Origin: an uncultured Eubacteriales bacterium
GTDB taxonomy: Bacteria; Bacillota; Clostridia; Christensenellales; Borkfalkiaceae
Assembly (NCBI GenBank): GCA_902465495.1
Contig: CABQND010000002.1
Span: 14,270-78,269, forward strand
Direction: 5' to 3'
Length of the DNA: 64,000 nt
The notes below the pieces were generated by a model. That model was not told the origin of the DNA and did no database searches. It was given only the letters and a program-made list of their open reading frames with translations. Position 1 is the stretch's first letter. Every line of letters starts with the position of its first letter. A program made the translations under genes and the position numbers. Below, one piece after another: positions 16,769-26,343 of the stretch.

Positions 16769-19700
16769 ATGGATCAGGAGAAAAAATTGTATTCCAAAGT
16801 GGACACTTCCATGGATTTCGCGTCGCGCGAGCAGGAAGTGATCAAATTTTGGAACAAAGAAGATGTCTTTGAAAAGAGCGTGGAAAAGAACGAGGGCAAG
16901 GAAGAATTTTCCTTTTACGACGGTCCGCCCACGGCGAACGGCAAGCCGCACATCGGGCATATTCTGACCCGTGTCATGAAAGATATCATCCCGCGTTATC
17001 AGACGATGAAGGGCAAGCACGTTTTGCGCAAGGCGGGCTGGGACACGCACGGGCTTCCCGTGGAGCTGGAAGTGGAAAAACTTCTCGGCATGGACGGCAA
17101 GCAGGATATTGAAAAATACGGCATCGAGCCGTTCATCAAAAAGTGCAAGGAAAGCGTTTGGAAGTACAAGGGCGAATGGGAAAAGATGTCCGAGCGTGTC
17201 GGTTACTGGGCGGACATGGAAAATCCGTATGTCACCTATGACGACAACTACATCGAATCGGTGTGGTGGGCGCTGAAAGAGATCTGGAAGAAAGGTCTCT
17301 TGTACAAGGGGCACAAGATCGTGCCGTACTGCCCGCGCTGCGGAACGGCGCTCTCTTCGCACGAAGTTGCGCAAGGATACAAGGACGTCAAGGAAACGTC
17401 CGTATTTGTCCGTTTCAAGAGAAAGGGCTTGGAAAATTCCTATTTCCTTGCGTGGACGACGACGCCTTGGACACTTCCGTCCAACGTTGCGCTCTGCGTG
17501 AATCCGGATGAGGATTACGAAGAGATCGAAGCGGAAGACGGTGCGCATTATGTTCTTGCGCAGGCGCTTGTCCCCACACTGTTTGAAAATTACAAGACTG
17601 TATCCGTCAAAAAGGGTAAAGAATACGAATTCTGTGAGTACGAACCGTTGTTCCCGTACGCACAGGGGAGCTTCCGCGAAAAGGCATATTATGTCGTGTG
17701 TGACGGATACGTTACGCTGACGGATGGTACCGGCATCGTCCATATTGCTCCCGCATTCGGTGAGGACGACTACCGTGTAGGCAGAAAATACGAGCTTCCC
17801 GTTGTCAATCTGGTGGATGAGCGCGGTTGTTTCAAACCCGCTGTCACGGAATTTGCGGGCGAGTTCGTCAAAAAGGCAGATAAGGGCATCATCGCGATGC
17901 TCAAAGACAAGGGACTGCTGTTTAAAGAGCTGGCTTACGAGCATAGCTATCCGCACTGCTGGAGATGCGATACTCCGCTTTTGTATTATGCGCGTGAAAG
18001 CTGGTTCATCAAGGTGACGGCGGTCAAGGACGAACTCATTAAAGCGAATAATTCCGTCAACTGGATGCCCGAGACCATCAAATCGGGACGTATGGGAAAC
18101 TTTTTGGAAAACGTCATCGACTGGGGGCTGTCGCGCGATCGTTATTGGGGCACACCGTTGCCCGTCTGGGTATGCGAAAAATGCGGTAAAGTGCACGTCA
18201 TCGGCTCGAAGGCGGAACTCAAAGAGAAGTGCGGCATTCACGGTGACATCGAATTGCACCGTCCTTATATCGACAACTGCACATTTGAATGCGAATGCGG
18301 CGGAACGATGAAGCGTACGCCCGAAGTTATCGACTGCTGGTTCGATTCGGGGTCGATGCCCTTCGCGCAGTACCATTATCCGTTTGAGAACAAAGATTTG
18401 TTTGACGAAACTTTCCCCGCCGACTTTATTTCCGAAGCGGTGGACCAGACGCGCGGTTGGTTCTATACTCTTCTCGTGATCTCGACTCTTCTGTTCGGGC
18501 GCTCACCCTTTAAAAACTGCATCGTTTTGGGGCACGTGAACGACAAAAACGGCGTCAAGATGAGCAAGCACAAGGGCAACGTCGTGGATCCTTGGAGCGT
18601 TTTGGACAAGCAGGGCGCCGACGCGGTCCGCTGGTATTTCTATACGTCCAGTGCGCCGTGGATCCCGTCCCGTTTCTATCCCGAAGCGGTTTCGGAGGCG
18701 CAGCGCCGTTACATGGGGCCGCTGTGGAACAGCTATGCGTTCTTTGTGCTGTACGCGGACATCGACGGGTATGATCCCGGCCGCTATGACATCAAAAAGT
18801 GCAAGCTCAGCCTGATGGATAAATTTATTTTGTCAAAGCTCAATACTCTCATTAAGACGGTAGACGCGGGACTTGACGATTATGATATCACGGACAGTGC
18901 GCGTGCATTGCAAGATTTTGTAGATGTGCTGTCCAACTGGTATGTGCGTCGCGGCAGAGAGCGTTATTGGGGTAAGGAAATGACGGAGGACAAGGCGGCG
19001 GCATATACGACGCTGTACACCGTGCTGGTAACGCTTGCAAAGCTGACTGCGCCGTTTACGCCCTTCCTCGCGGAACAGATGTACCGCAATCTCGTGCCGA
19101 ACTTCTTTAAAGACGCGCCTCTATCGGTGCATATGTGTTCTTTCCCCGTATGCGACGAGGCGGCGATCGATCCCGATCTTGAAAAGGGTATGGACGCGGT
19201 GCTGGAAGTGGTTGTGTTGGGCCGTGCGGCGCGCAATGCGGGAGCACTGAAAAACCGTCAGCCGTTGTCTGAGATGATCGTTGCGACCGAGCGCGATCTC
19301 GATCTGAACGACGAGCTGAAAGGCATCATTCTGGACGAATTGAACGTTAAGACAATGAAGGAAGCGAAGGATTCGGCTTCGCTCATCACATACAAACTCA
19401 AACCGCAGATGCGCACGCTGGGGCCGAAGTACGGCAAGCTCTTGAACGGTATCCGCGCGTTCCTTGAAAATTGTGACGGTGCGGAAGTGGTTGCCGCAGT
19501 AAAGGGCGGCGGAACTTACAGCACTGAAATTGCGGGCGCGCAAGTGGAATTGACCGAAGAGGATCTGCTTGTTTCCACAGAGAGCGCAAAAGGATATGTG
19601 TCGGCGTCCGACCGCGGCATCACTGTCGCTTTGAATACCGCGCTCACGCCTGAACTCATTGAAGAGGGGATCATGCGCGAGTTGGTTTCCAAGATCCAGA

Positions 19701-19912
19701 CCATGCGTAAAGAGGCGGGATTTGAAGTCATCGATCGCATTCGCGTTTATTATGTGGCAGGGGATAAAATTGCCGCAGTGTTACAAAAACACGGCAACGT
19801 TATCGCCAAAACGGTACTTGCGGACAATATCTCGCAGGGTACGGCGGAAGGGTATTCCAAAGATTGGGATTTCGACTGCGAGAGCGTCGCTCTGACGGTC
19901 CTCAAGGCGTAA
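16769..19912 (+). CDS. ileS: Isoleucyl-tRNA synthetase
   Basis: 1047 residues from ATG 16769 (AAGGAGAG upstream; earlier in-frame starts lie inside the leader terminator). Class I synthetase: the HIGH motif (PHIGHIL, His61), a long editing insertion, WDTHGLPVE, and a KMSKH form of the KMSKS motif at about 597-601, then the anticodon-binding domain (SNWYVRRGRERYW). The length and the sequence around HIGH (RVMKDIIPRYQTMKGKHV) suit the longer type 2 IleRS, often linked with natural mupirocin tolerance; that is inference only. It charges tRNA-Ile in the cytoplasm and is controlled by the T-box just upstream. Confidence 0.97.
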   Translation: MDQEKKLYSKVDTSMDFASREQEVIKFWNKEDVFEKSVEKNEGKEEFSFYDGPPTANGKPHIGHILTRVMKDIIPRYQTMKGKHVLRKAGWDTHGLPVELEVEKLLGMDGKQDIEKYGIEPFIKKCKESVWKYKGEWEKMSERVGYWADMENPYVTYDDNYIESVWWALKEIWKKGLLYKGHKIVPYCPRCGTALSSHEVAQGYKDVKETSVFVRFKRKGLENSYFLAWTTTPWTLPSNVALCVNPDEDYEEIEAEDGAHYVLAQALVPTLFENYKTVSVKKGKEYEFCEYEPLFPYAQGSFREKAYYVVCDGYVTLTDGTGIVHIAPAFGEDDYRVGRKYELPVVNLVDERGCFKPAVTEFAGEFVKKADKGIIAMLKDKGLLFKELAYEHSYPHCWRCDTPLLYYARESWFIKVTAVKDELIKANNSVNWMPETIKSGRMGNFLENVIDWGLSRDRYWGTPLPVWVCEKCGKVHVIGSKAELKEKCGIHGDIELHRPYIDNCTFECECGGTMKRTPEVIDCWFDSGSMPFAQYHYPFENKDLFDETFPADFISEAVDQTRGWFYTLLVISTLLFGRSPFKNCIVLGHVNDKNGVKMSKHKGNVVDPWSVLDKQGADAVRWYFYTSSAPWIPSRFYPEAVSEAQRRYMGPLWNSYAFFVLYADIDGYDPGRYDIKKCKLSLMDKFILSKLNTLIKTVDAGLDDYDITDSARALQDFVDVLSNWYVRRGRERYWGKEMTEDKAAAYTTLYTVLVTLAKLTAPFTPFLAEQMYRNLVPNFFKDAPLSVHMCSFPVCDEAAIDPDLEKGMDAVLEVVVLGRAARNAGALKNRQPLSEMIVATERDLDLNDELKGIILDELNVKTMKEAKDSASLITYKLKPQMRTLGPKYGKLLNGIRAFLENCDGAEVVAAVKGGGTYSTEIAGAQVELTEEDLLVSTESAKGYVSASDRGITVALNTALTPELIEEGIMRELVSKIQTMRKEAGFEVIDRIRVYYVAGDKIAAVLQKHGNVIAKTVLADNISQGTAEGYSKDWDFDCESVALTVLKA

Positions 19913-19952
19913 AAGATTCAGGCGGGGCAATGCGCCCCGCCGCGGAGTTTTC

Positions 19953-20810
19953 ATGAAAATTGCTACCGATTGGCAAGATTACAAGATCCTCGCTACGGGC
20001 GACGGATATAAACTGGAACGCTGGAAGGACGTCGTGCTTCTGCGTCCTGATCCGCAGGTGATCTGGAAAGCACGGGAAGATCTGTTTGCTCGCAAAGACG
20101 TGGATGCGGTGTACCGCCGCAGCGATAAGGGAGGCGGAGCCTGGGAGTTTCGCCGCCCCATTCCCGATGAGTGGACGGTTTCCTACCGTGATCTTTCCTT
20201 TAAGATCAAGCCGATGGGGTTCAAGCACACCGGGCTGTTTCCCGAACAGGCGGTCAATTGGGACCGCATGGCGGAGCTGATTCGCGGTGCGCGTCGTCCC
20301 GTGAAGGTACTCAACCTGTTCGCTTATACGGGCGGTGCGACGGTCGCGTGCGCCAAGGCAGGCGCGGAGGTCGTGCATGTAGACGCCGCGAAAGGCATGG
20401 TCGAGCGTGCGGGTGAGAATGCGCGGCTTTCAGGGATACACAGCGGGATCCGCTATATTGTGGACGACTGCAAAAAATTTGTGCAGCGAGAGATACGCCG
20501 CGGCAACCGTTATGACGGGATCATAATGGATCCGCCGTCGTACGGCAGGGGGCCGGGCGGCGAGATGTGGAAGATCGAGGAAAGCCTGTATCCGTTCGTG
20601 CAGCTGTGTTCGCAGGTGCTTTCGGATGATCCGCTGTTTTTTCTGATCAATAGTTACACTACGGGATTGCAGCCGATGGTCCTGCATAATATTTTAAAAC
20701 TGTGTCTTGCGGGGCGCAAGGGGCAGATCGATGCTTACGAGGTCGGGATTGCCACCGAAGAGGGAATACCTCTTCCCTGCGGCGCGGGAGGAATGTACGT
20801 TTATGAATGA
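19953..20810 (+). CDS. Class I SAM methyltransferase, RlmI/YccW-like
   Basis: 285 residues. The SAM-binding fold is seen in LNLFAYTGGATVACAKAGAE (motif I), HVDAAKGMVERAGENA, and the catalytic-site motif MDPPSYGRG, as in m5C rRNA methyltransferases of the RlmI group. It lacks the N-terminal PUA domain of RlmI and is shorter, so the exact substrate is open; 23S rRNA is the likely class of target. A short GC hairpin (19921-19928 with 19933-19940) without a T run separates it from ileS, so read-through from ileS is possible. It overlaps the next gene by 8 bases. Confidence 0.85.
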   Translation: MKIATDWQDYKILATGDGYKLERWKDVVLLRPDPQVIWKAREDLFARKDVDAVYRRSDKGGGAWEFRRPIPDEWTVSYRDLSFKIKPMGFKHTGLFPEQAVNWDRMAELIRGARRPVKVLNLFAYTGGATVACAKAGAEVVHVDAAKGMVERAGENARLSGIHSGIRYIVDDCKKFVQREIRRGNRYDGIIMDPPSYGRGPGGEMWKIEESLYPFVQLCSQVLSDDPLFFLINSYTTGLQPMVLHNILKLCLAGRKGQIDAYEVGIATEEGIPLPCGAGGMYVYE

Positions 20811-21498
20811 TCTGACGATCTTATATGAAGATAACCATATTATTGTGGTCATGAAACCGCAGGGAGTTCCTACTTGCGGCGATGAAAGCGGGGACGACAG
20901 TTTGCTGGAAGCGGTGCGGCGTTATGTAAAGGTGACGTATGAGAAGCCTGGCAACGTGTACATTGGCTTGATTCACCGCCTTGATCGGCCGACGGGCGGG
21001 GTAATGGTATTTGCAAAGACGAGCAAAGCGGCGTCGCGGCTGGCGGAGCAAATGCGCAGCGGAGACTTCGAGAAAAAATATTTTGCGGTTCTTGTCGGTG
21101 CGCCGAAAGAGAAACGTGCAACGCTGGTCAATTACCTGAAAAAGAATTCCATTAACAATATGGTATATATATGCCCGCAGACGACGGACGGCGCGAAAAT
21201 GGCGTCACTGGAATATAACATACTGGAAGAAAAGGGCGGCTACTCTTTGGCGGATATTAAATTGCATACGGGGCGGACGCATCAGATCCGTGTGCAGATG
21301 TCCGGACAGGGTACGCCTGTATACGGTGATATGCGTTATGGCGGAGAAAGTGCGAAGAAGGGCAACCTTGCATTGTGGGCATATTCGCTCTCGTTCACGC
21401 ATCCGGTGACGAAGGAGCGGTTGCGTTTTATGGCAGAGCCGCCTGAAAATCAGGTTCCTTGGAAGATTTTTGATCTTTCGAAACCCTTTGATTTGTGA
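20803..21498 (+). CDS. RluA-family pseudouridine synthase
   Basis: 231 residues from ATG 20803, with GGGAGGA at 20786-20792; the upstream part of the frame overlaps the methyltransferase and is not translated sense. The catalytic loop GLIHRLDRPTGGVMVFAKT carries the essential Asp. TGRTHQIRVQMSGQG and YGDMRYGG are the other conserved RluA motifs. No S4 domain is present, so it matches the short RluA/YjbO-like type. It isomerises uridine to pseudouridine in rRNA or tRNA. It is translationally coupled to the methyltransferase, which suggests a small RNA-modification operon. Confidence 0.92.
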   Translation: MNDLTILYEDNHIIVVMKPQGVPTCGDESGDDSLLEAVRRYVKVTYEKPGNVYIGLIHRLDRPTGGVMVFAKTSKAASRLAEQMRSGDFEKKYFAVLVGAPKEKRATLVNYLKKNSINNMVYICPQTTDGAKMASLEYNILEEKGGYSLADIKLHTGRTHQIRVQMSGQGTPVYGDMRYGGESAKKGNLALWAYSLSFTHPVTKERLRFMAEPPENQVPWKIFDLSKPFDL

Positions 21499-21567
21499 TT
21501 GAATTGTAAAAATCTTTTGATTGGCGGTGTAAAATACGAAATTTTTATCGAAAGAGAAAAAATGCGT

Positions 21568-21596
21568 TTGACAAAATACTCTTTATAGGATAAAAT
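21568..21596 (+). promoter_or_regulatory. Near-consensus sigma-A promoter
   Basis: TTGACA at 21568-21573 and TAAAAT at 21591-21596 with a 17-nt spacer. It gives a leader of about 75 nt before the surface-protein gene. Confidence 0.7.
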
Positions 21597-21675
21597 AATC
21601 AAGTACAAGCATTTTACGGGACGGGGAGCATCAGCGCTCCGTTCCGCTCGCTGAATATACGATGGGAGCAAAGGA

Positions 21676-23919
21676 ATGAGCAGAAAAAAGATCGGAATCT
21701 TAACATTAATCGTCGCGTTTGCCCTGAGCATGACGCTTATGTGCTGGGGCTTTTTGCGTACGGACGCAGAGAGCAGTGTTTCGACGTCGGGAATTTTTAC
21801 TACGAGCGGCGGTGCGAGCACGGCAAACGACGAATATGTCGAGGGTGAAACGCGTTATCTGACCTATCAGATGGGCGATTATTCGGATGGGAAAGGTGAT
21901 TATGTTTCGCTGCGTAAAAACGTTGCGCTGAAATGGTATCAGTTCACCGATGCGGAAGAAAATCCTGCGATCGGCGGCGCTTTCGAAGAGAAATATTTCA
22001 GCCTGACCATCGGTTTTGCAAACACCGATTTTGACAGCTTTACTGTTGCGATCGAAAGCACGCAGATGAGCCAGACGAAAGACGGCAAGACGACGAACAA
22101 GATCGTGTTCAGTAAAAATGCATCGGGGACACTGGAAGCGTCCGTGAACGGTGCTGCGGCTGTTGCAATTGCGGACAGCACGAACATTTCGATCACGCTG
22201 GAAGAAGCAGCCGGTGCTGTCGGGACAGGCAATTTTGATGTGAAGATTGACGGGAATAAAGCGGGTGAATTTACCAATATCGGTAAATATTATGCGCAGT
22301 ATGCATCCGCTTCGTCGGATACACCGATTACCCCGATCAGCTTCCGTGCGGAAGTATCGGATGAAGCTTCTGCAAAATTTTCGATCATTGAGCTCAACGG
22401 CCAGAGCTTTGAACTGGATGAGAACAATGCCGTTCTTGACAATGTTGCGCCCGCGCTTGTTGTCAACAGCGAGATCAAACAGTTCGTGATGGGCGAAGAG
22501 CTGGATTTTGATTATGTAGCGATCGACGTTTGTTCGTCGACAGCGACTACGAATCGTTATTATTATGTAGATAATTCGGATCCGGATAAAGAGGAACCTT
22601 CTTTCAGCGAAGAAGGCGAGATCACGGGTTATGAAACGCTGGAAAGTGACAAACGTTTCTTTGAAGATGATTTTGACAACAACTCCCAAGGCGGTACGAT
22701 CAGCATTGCATTCAAGTTGACGGATGGAAACGCAAACTCGGCGTATTATTTCATTGAGTGGTATGCATCCGTGTTGGATGATGTAACCGATCATCTCAAA
22801 GTGGTCAATCCTGAAAGCGTGGAGTCCACACCGGTGACGAGTTTCTTTGAGGTCGCGGAAGATCCTGATAACGGATACTCTGTGACGCAGAGCGAAGATG
22901 CAAAAGCCGATGTTGCTGCATACCAGGAAGAGGTTCGCAAAGCATCCCGCCGCACGGATGAAACGGGTGCGGAAGTCGGAAGCATTCAGGTTGGAACGGG
23001 CGCATATTTCTACATTCCTTCGTTGAAGGCTTATGTGACGGATGCGACTTGCGGCTACAATGATATGGACTTCACCGTTTATTATAAGACGAAGAGTTCT
23101 GATACGCAGACAACGACGGGCAGTTATGACGATTTGAGTATCGAATTGACGACGGCAGGGGAATATCTTTTCCGTATCGTACCTACCAATGCGGCGGGCA
23201 AAGCGCAGACAGGTATTTTTGAAACAGGTGAAGACACAGGAAAATACAAGGCAGGCGAAATTGATTCGACCAATGTTTGGGATGCGGTAAACCTTGTAAC
23301 ATTCTCGTTTAAGGTTTCGTATGAAGGGCCTTCGATCGAAGATCCTGAAGACGATGAAATCGGTTATGTCGATGTCGTTTATACGGTTGAGGACTTTGAG
23401 ATCATTGCTCTTTCCGGAGATAAGACAGAATATGCACTGTATCGTTTTGAGTTCAATGCAGGAGCTACGGCAGGTTCGGTGAATGAGATCCTCGCTGCGG
23501 AAAAGGAAGACGGAACAAATTCGCTCGGCACTTGGGTCAAGGTCAACGAAAAAGACGAAACGTTGGACGATGACGATGAAAACAACGACAATGCATATGA
23601 ATGGAATCCCAGCAGCTCTTTGAGCTTTGTTCCGCAGGAGATGGGTTTCTATAAGGTAGAAGTGAAAGTTGCTTCTGCAAATATGCCGGTCGTCACTTCT
23701 TCGAAAGTCATCAACGTCACTTCGGAAGCAGATGTCATTTCGGGCGGAACATATTGGTTGCAGGACAACATTTTGTCGGTGGTATTCCTTGGAATCGGCG
23801 TGCTGTGCCTGATCGGTATTGTTATTCTGTTGGTTGTAAAACCCAAAGATAAAGCTGTTTTGGAAGCTGAAAAAGCGCGCAAGGAAGAGCTGAAACAGAA
23901 ACGCGAAGATCGCAAATAA
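21676..23919 (+). CDS. Large single-anchor surface protein, function unknown
   Basis: 747 residues, not recognised. An N-terminal signal sequence (KKIGILTLIVAFALSMTLMCWG) is followed by about 660 residues of acidic, Thr/Ser/Asp-rich, beta-type sequence. A single membrane helix near 700-722 (LSVVFLGIGVLCLIGIVILL) and a charged cytoplasmic tail rich in Lys/Glu follow. The expected topology is N-out with a C-terminal anchor. Segments such as YVDVVYTVEDFEIIALSG and TAGEYLFRIVPTNAAGKAQTG look like Ig-like or cadherin-like strands. It has its own near-consensus promoter and terminator. The predicted high expression suggests a structural or adhesive envelope protein; this is inference. Confidence 0.65.
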   Translation: MSRKKIGILTLIVAFALSMTLMCWGFLRTDAESSVSTSGIFTTSGGASTANDEYVEGETRYLTYQMGDYSDGKGDYVSLRKNVALKWYQFTDAEENPAIGGAFEEKYFSLTIGFANTDFDSFTVAIESTQMSQTKDGKTTNKIVFSKNASGTLEASVNGAAAVAIADSTNISITLEEAAGAVGTGNFDVKIDGNKAGEFTNIGKYYAQYASASSDTPITPISFRAEVSDEASAKFSIIELNGQSFELDENNAVLDNVAPALVVNSEIKQFVMGEELDFDYVAIDVCSSTATTNRYYYVDNSDPDKEEPSFSEEGEITGYETLESDKRFFEDDFDNNSQGGTISIAFKLTDGNANSAYYFIEWYASVLDDVTDHLKVVNPESVESTPVTSFFEVAEDPDNGYSVTQSEDAKADVAAYQEEVRKASRRTDETGAEVGSIQVGTGAYFYIPSLKAYVTDATCGYNDMDFTVYYKTKSSDTQTTTGSYDDLSIELTTAGEYLFRIVPTNAAGKAQTGIFETGEDTGKYKAGEIDSTNVWDAVNLVTFSFKVSYEGPSIEDPEDDEIGYVDVVYTVEDFEIIALSGDKTEYALYRFEFNAGATAGSVNEILAAEKEDGTNSLGTWVKVNEKDETLDDDDENNDNAYEWNPSSSLSFVPQEMGFYKVEVKVASANMPVVTSSKVINVTSEADVISGGTYWLQDNILSVVFLGIGVLCLIGIVILLVVKPKDKAVLEAEKARKEELKQKREDRK

Positions 23920-23954
23920 GCTGATTTTCAATTGAAAAATTTATTGTATAAAGT

Positions 23955-23989
23955 AATGCGCCCCGAAAGGTTAGCTTTCGGGGCGCATT
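23955..23989 (+). terminator. Rho-independent terminator
   Basis: 15-bp arms (23955-23969 and 23975-23989) with a 5-nt loop, followed by T residues. It can act for both flanking convergent genes. Confidence 0.85.
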
Positions 23990-24032
23990 TTTGCGTATAA
24001 ATCAGTATGTCTTTTTATTGTAGTAAAAGCGA

Positions 24033-25133
24033 TCAAAGTTTTTTTGTAGAGCCTCTTTCCCAAATTACGGAACGGAGCCTGCTTGTTGAGTCGCAATTGT
24101 TTATGGTGTCGGGTTGTGAAATTTGCCGAAGAATCAGGTTCATTGCAAGCCTTGTCATTTCTCCGAAATCTTGTGACACCGTCGTGATATCATTTTCTAC
24201 GGCAAGGGCTATATTATCAAAGCCTGTTACACATAAATCTTGCGGTATTTTAAATCCTGATTCTCGTGCGCTGCGCGCAATATGACAAGCGGTAGCGTCG
24301 TTTACGCACACGATCGCGGTCGGTCGCAAGGGCAGGGAAGCAATATAATTTATGGCGTATTGCGCGCAATGTCCGTAACGCCCGACGTTTTCAGTTGTTG
24401 TGTTTTTAATATTCTCGGGCATTGGAAGGAAGTATTTCGGGTCAAGTATGGCACCGCCTTCGATGATAGCGCGGCAATAACCGCTGAATCGTTCTTCTTC
24501 GGTCGGCAAGAAGTTTTCTTTAAAAGGGAAATACGCTATGCGGGTATGTCCCAGCGCGATCAAATGTTTGGTTATATTATACATTCCTCCGTAATTGTCG
24601 GAACTGACGCAAGGGGCTTTGATGCCATAAGAAGGATAGTCCAGAAAGCAAAGCGGAATGTTGTTGAGCACAAATTGATAAAGTATATCAAGATTCGATG
24701 ATCTGGTGATCGGCCATAAAATTAAGCCCGAAAGGTTTTGCCCGATAAGCTCTTTTAGGATTTCACGCTCTTTTTTCTTGGAATGCGCGGAATCAAAAGT
24801 GATGACGGTATAGTTATGTTTCTGCGCAAAGGGAGAAACAGCACTCACGATTTTATTTTTGAAATTGTCAAAGTCACTGAAAACAATGGCGATCGTGCGC
24901 GGTTTTTGCAGTTTGGTCAAGGGACAGGACAAAACGGTGCTGCCTTTTTTCTTTTTGCGTTCAATCAAATTCTGTGCGCGCAGCTCGTTCAACGCACGGC
25001 TTGCCGTGATTCGGCTGACATTATATTTTTCGCAAAGTTCCTGTTCGGTCGGCAAAAGATCGCCTGCTTTATATTGTCCTTCGGCAATCATTCGGTAAAG
25101 TTCTTCAAAAATGCGTTGATAAAGTGTATCCAA
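24033..25133 (-). CDS. GntR-HTH / LacI-type effector domain repressor (AraR-like)
   Basis: 366 residues. The N-terminal 70 residues are a GntR winged helix (LYRMIAEGQYKAGDLLPTEQ, EKYNVSRITASRALNELR). Residues 80-366 are a periplasmic-binding-protein-like sugar sensor (TIAIVFSDFDNF, SGLILWP, PCVSSDNYGGMYNITKHLIA, CVTGFDNIALA). This chimera is typical of AraR-like repressors that respond to sugars. It is divergent from the kinase/isomerase/aldolase cassette, and a palindrome lies between the two. It most likely represses that cassette and itself until its sugar ligand is present. Confidence 0.9.
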   Translation of the reverse strand: MDTLYQRIFEELYRMIAEGQYKAGDLLPTEQELCEKYNVSRITASRALNELRAQNLIERKKKKGSTVLSCPLTKLQKPRTIAIVFSDFDNFKNKIVSAVSPFAQKHNYTVITFDSAHSKKKEREILKELIGQNLSGLILWPITRSSNLDILYQFVLNNIPLCFLDYPSYGIKAPCVSSDNYGGMYNITKHLIALGHTRIAYFPFKENFLPTEEERFSGYCRAIIEGGAILDPKYFLPMPENIKNTTTENVGRYGHCAQYAINYIASLPLRPTAIVCVNDATACHIARSARESGFKIPQDLCVTGFDNIALAVENDITTVSQDFGEMTRLAMNLILRQISQPDTINNCDSTSRLRSVIWERGSTKKL

Positions 25134-25174
25134 GGATTTTTTTCCTCATGATTTATGTTTTATTTTTCGTCTTG

Positions 25175-25204
25175 TATAGCATAATATGCTATAACATAAT
25201 AGCA
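25175..25204. promoter_or_regulatory. Overlapping palindromic operators
   Basis: TATAGCAT-AAT-ATGCTATA (25175-25193) is a perfect 8-bp inverted repeat. It overlaps TGCTAT-N6-ATAGCA (25187-25204). They lie in the divergent region between the repressor and the sugar cassette and are the best candidates for its binding site. Confidence 0.6.
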
Positions 25205-25255
25205 AAATTATTGAGAAAAAGCAATTATATGTTATATCATTTTTAAAAAAGAGCA

Positions 25256-25285
25256 TTGACATTTTTTTAAGAAAGGGAGTATACT
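25256..25285 (+). promoter_or_regulatory. Promoter of the sugar cassette
   Basis: TTGACA at 25256-25261 and TATACT at 25280-25285 with 18-nt spacing, about 30 bases before the kinase start. Confidence 0.6.
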
Positions 25286-25314
25286 TTTGATAAATCATTG
25301 CGGGGAAAGAGGAT

Positions 25315-26340
25315 ATGAAAAAAATCACATTGGCAGGAAGCTGTATTGCCGATGTAATCAAATACATAGATTTTTATCCGAACAAAGGAATGCTTTGTAA
25401 GATCGGAAAAGTTGTGCGCGGTGTGGGCGGGTGTGTCCCGAATACAGGTATTACATTAAAAACGCTTGCGCCGGATAAGGTTGACGTTTCGGTGATCTCG
25501 CGCGTAGGAAAAGATGAGAATGGGGCATATATTCGCGAGGAATTAGCCAAGCGAGGCATTCAGACGGATCGGTTAATTGAGGATGCTACGCATCCGACTT
25601 CGTTTTCGGATGTTATGACTCTTCCGAATGGTGAAAGAACATTTTTCTGTGCGGAAGCGGCGAACGAAGCGTTATGTGAGAGAGATATTTGCGTTGAAAA
25701 TTTGGATTGCGAAATTTTTCATATAGGATATCTTCTTATTTTAAAAACCTTGGATTCGCCGGACAAGGAATATGGCACGAAAATGGCAAGGTTGCTTGCG
25801 AAAGTACAGGCGCGGGGAATAAAGACGTCTATCGATGTCGTGAGCGCGGAGGGAAGCCGATTCAATGAAATTGTCATGCCTGCATTGCGTTATTGCGATT
25901 ATGCGGTGATCAATGAGATTGAAGCGGGTAAGATCGCGGGAACAGAGCTTCGCGAAGGGAAAAAATTATTGATAGAAAATTTGTATTCGGTTTGTAAGAA
26001 GTTGAAGGAATGCGGTGTTCGCGATACGGTTGTAATTCATTGTCCGGAATTGGGATGTGCGCTATCTGCAGACGGGAAGTTTACACTTGTTCCGTCCTTG
26101 CAATTGCCCGAAGATTATATTCGAGGGGCTGTTGGAGCGGGCGATGCTTTTTGTGCCGGAATGCTGTATTCGTTTTTGTTTGGGTTAGATATTCAAGAGG
26201 GACTACGGCTGGCTTCTTGTACCGCGGCGTGTAACTTGCATGCGCCGGATTCCGTAAGCGGCGCAAAAGATTATGAGCAGACTATGGCGTTGGAAAATTG
26301 TTTTTCCCGCCAAAATATAGCGATTAAAGGGGAGGATTGA
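25315..26340 (+). CDS. PfkB-family sugar kinase
   Basis: 341 residues. It has an early Gly-rich substrate loop (VVRGVGGCVPNTGITLKTLAP), a central strand pattern (SIDVVSAEGSRFNEI, DYAVINEIEAGKIAG) and the family's C-terminal anion-hole/catalytic motif GAVGAGDAFCAGMLYS with the base Asp. PfkB enzymes transfer phosphate from ATP to a sugar hydroxyl, commonly ketoses or ribose-type sugars. It is the first gene of a three-gene cassette, 3 bases before the isomerase gene. In context it probably phosphorylates the ketose made by the isomerase before aldol cleavage; the exact sugar cannot be read from sequence. Confidence 0.9.
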   Translation: MKKITLAGSCIADVIKYIDFYPNKGMLCKIGKVVRGVGGCVPNTGITLKTLAPDKVDVSVISRVGKDENGAYIREELAKRGIQTDRLIEDATHPTSFSDVMTLPNGERTFFCAEAANEALCERDICVENLDCEIFHIGYLLILKTLDSPDKEYGTKMARLLAKVQARGIKTSIDVVSAEGSRFNEIVMPALRYCDYAVINEIEAGKIAGTELREGKKLLIENLYSVCKKLKECGVRDTVVIHCPELGCALSADGKFTLVPSLQLPEDYIRGAVGAGDAFCAGMLYSFLFGLDIQEGLRLASCTAACNLHAPDSVSGAKDYEQTMALENCFSRQNIAIKGED

Positions 26341-26343
26341 TCG

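Noticed and set aside
16448..18376. 642-codon frame antisense to ileS
   Set aside because: Shadow of a highly conserved gene; it also runs across the T-box leader.
21706..23931. 741-codon frame antisense to the surface protein
   Set aside because: The sense strand has a signal peptide, anchor, promoter and terminator; the antisense product has none of these.
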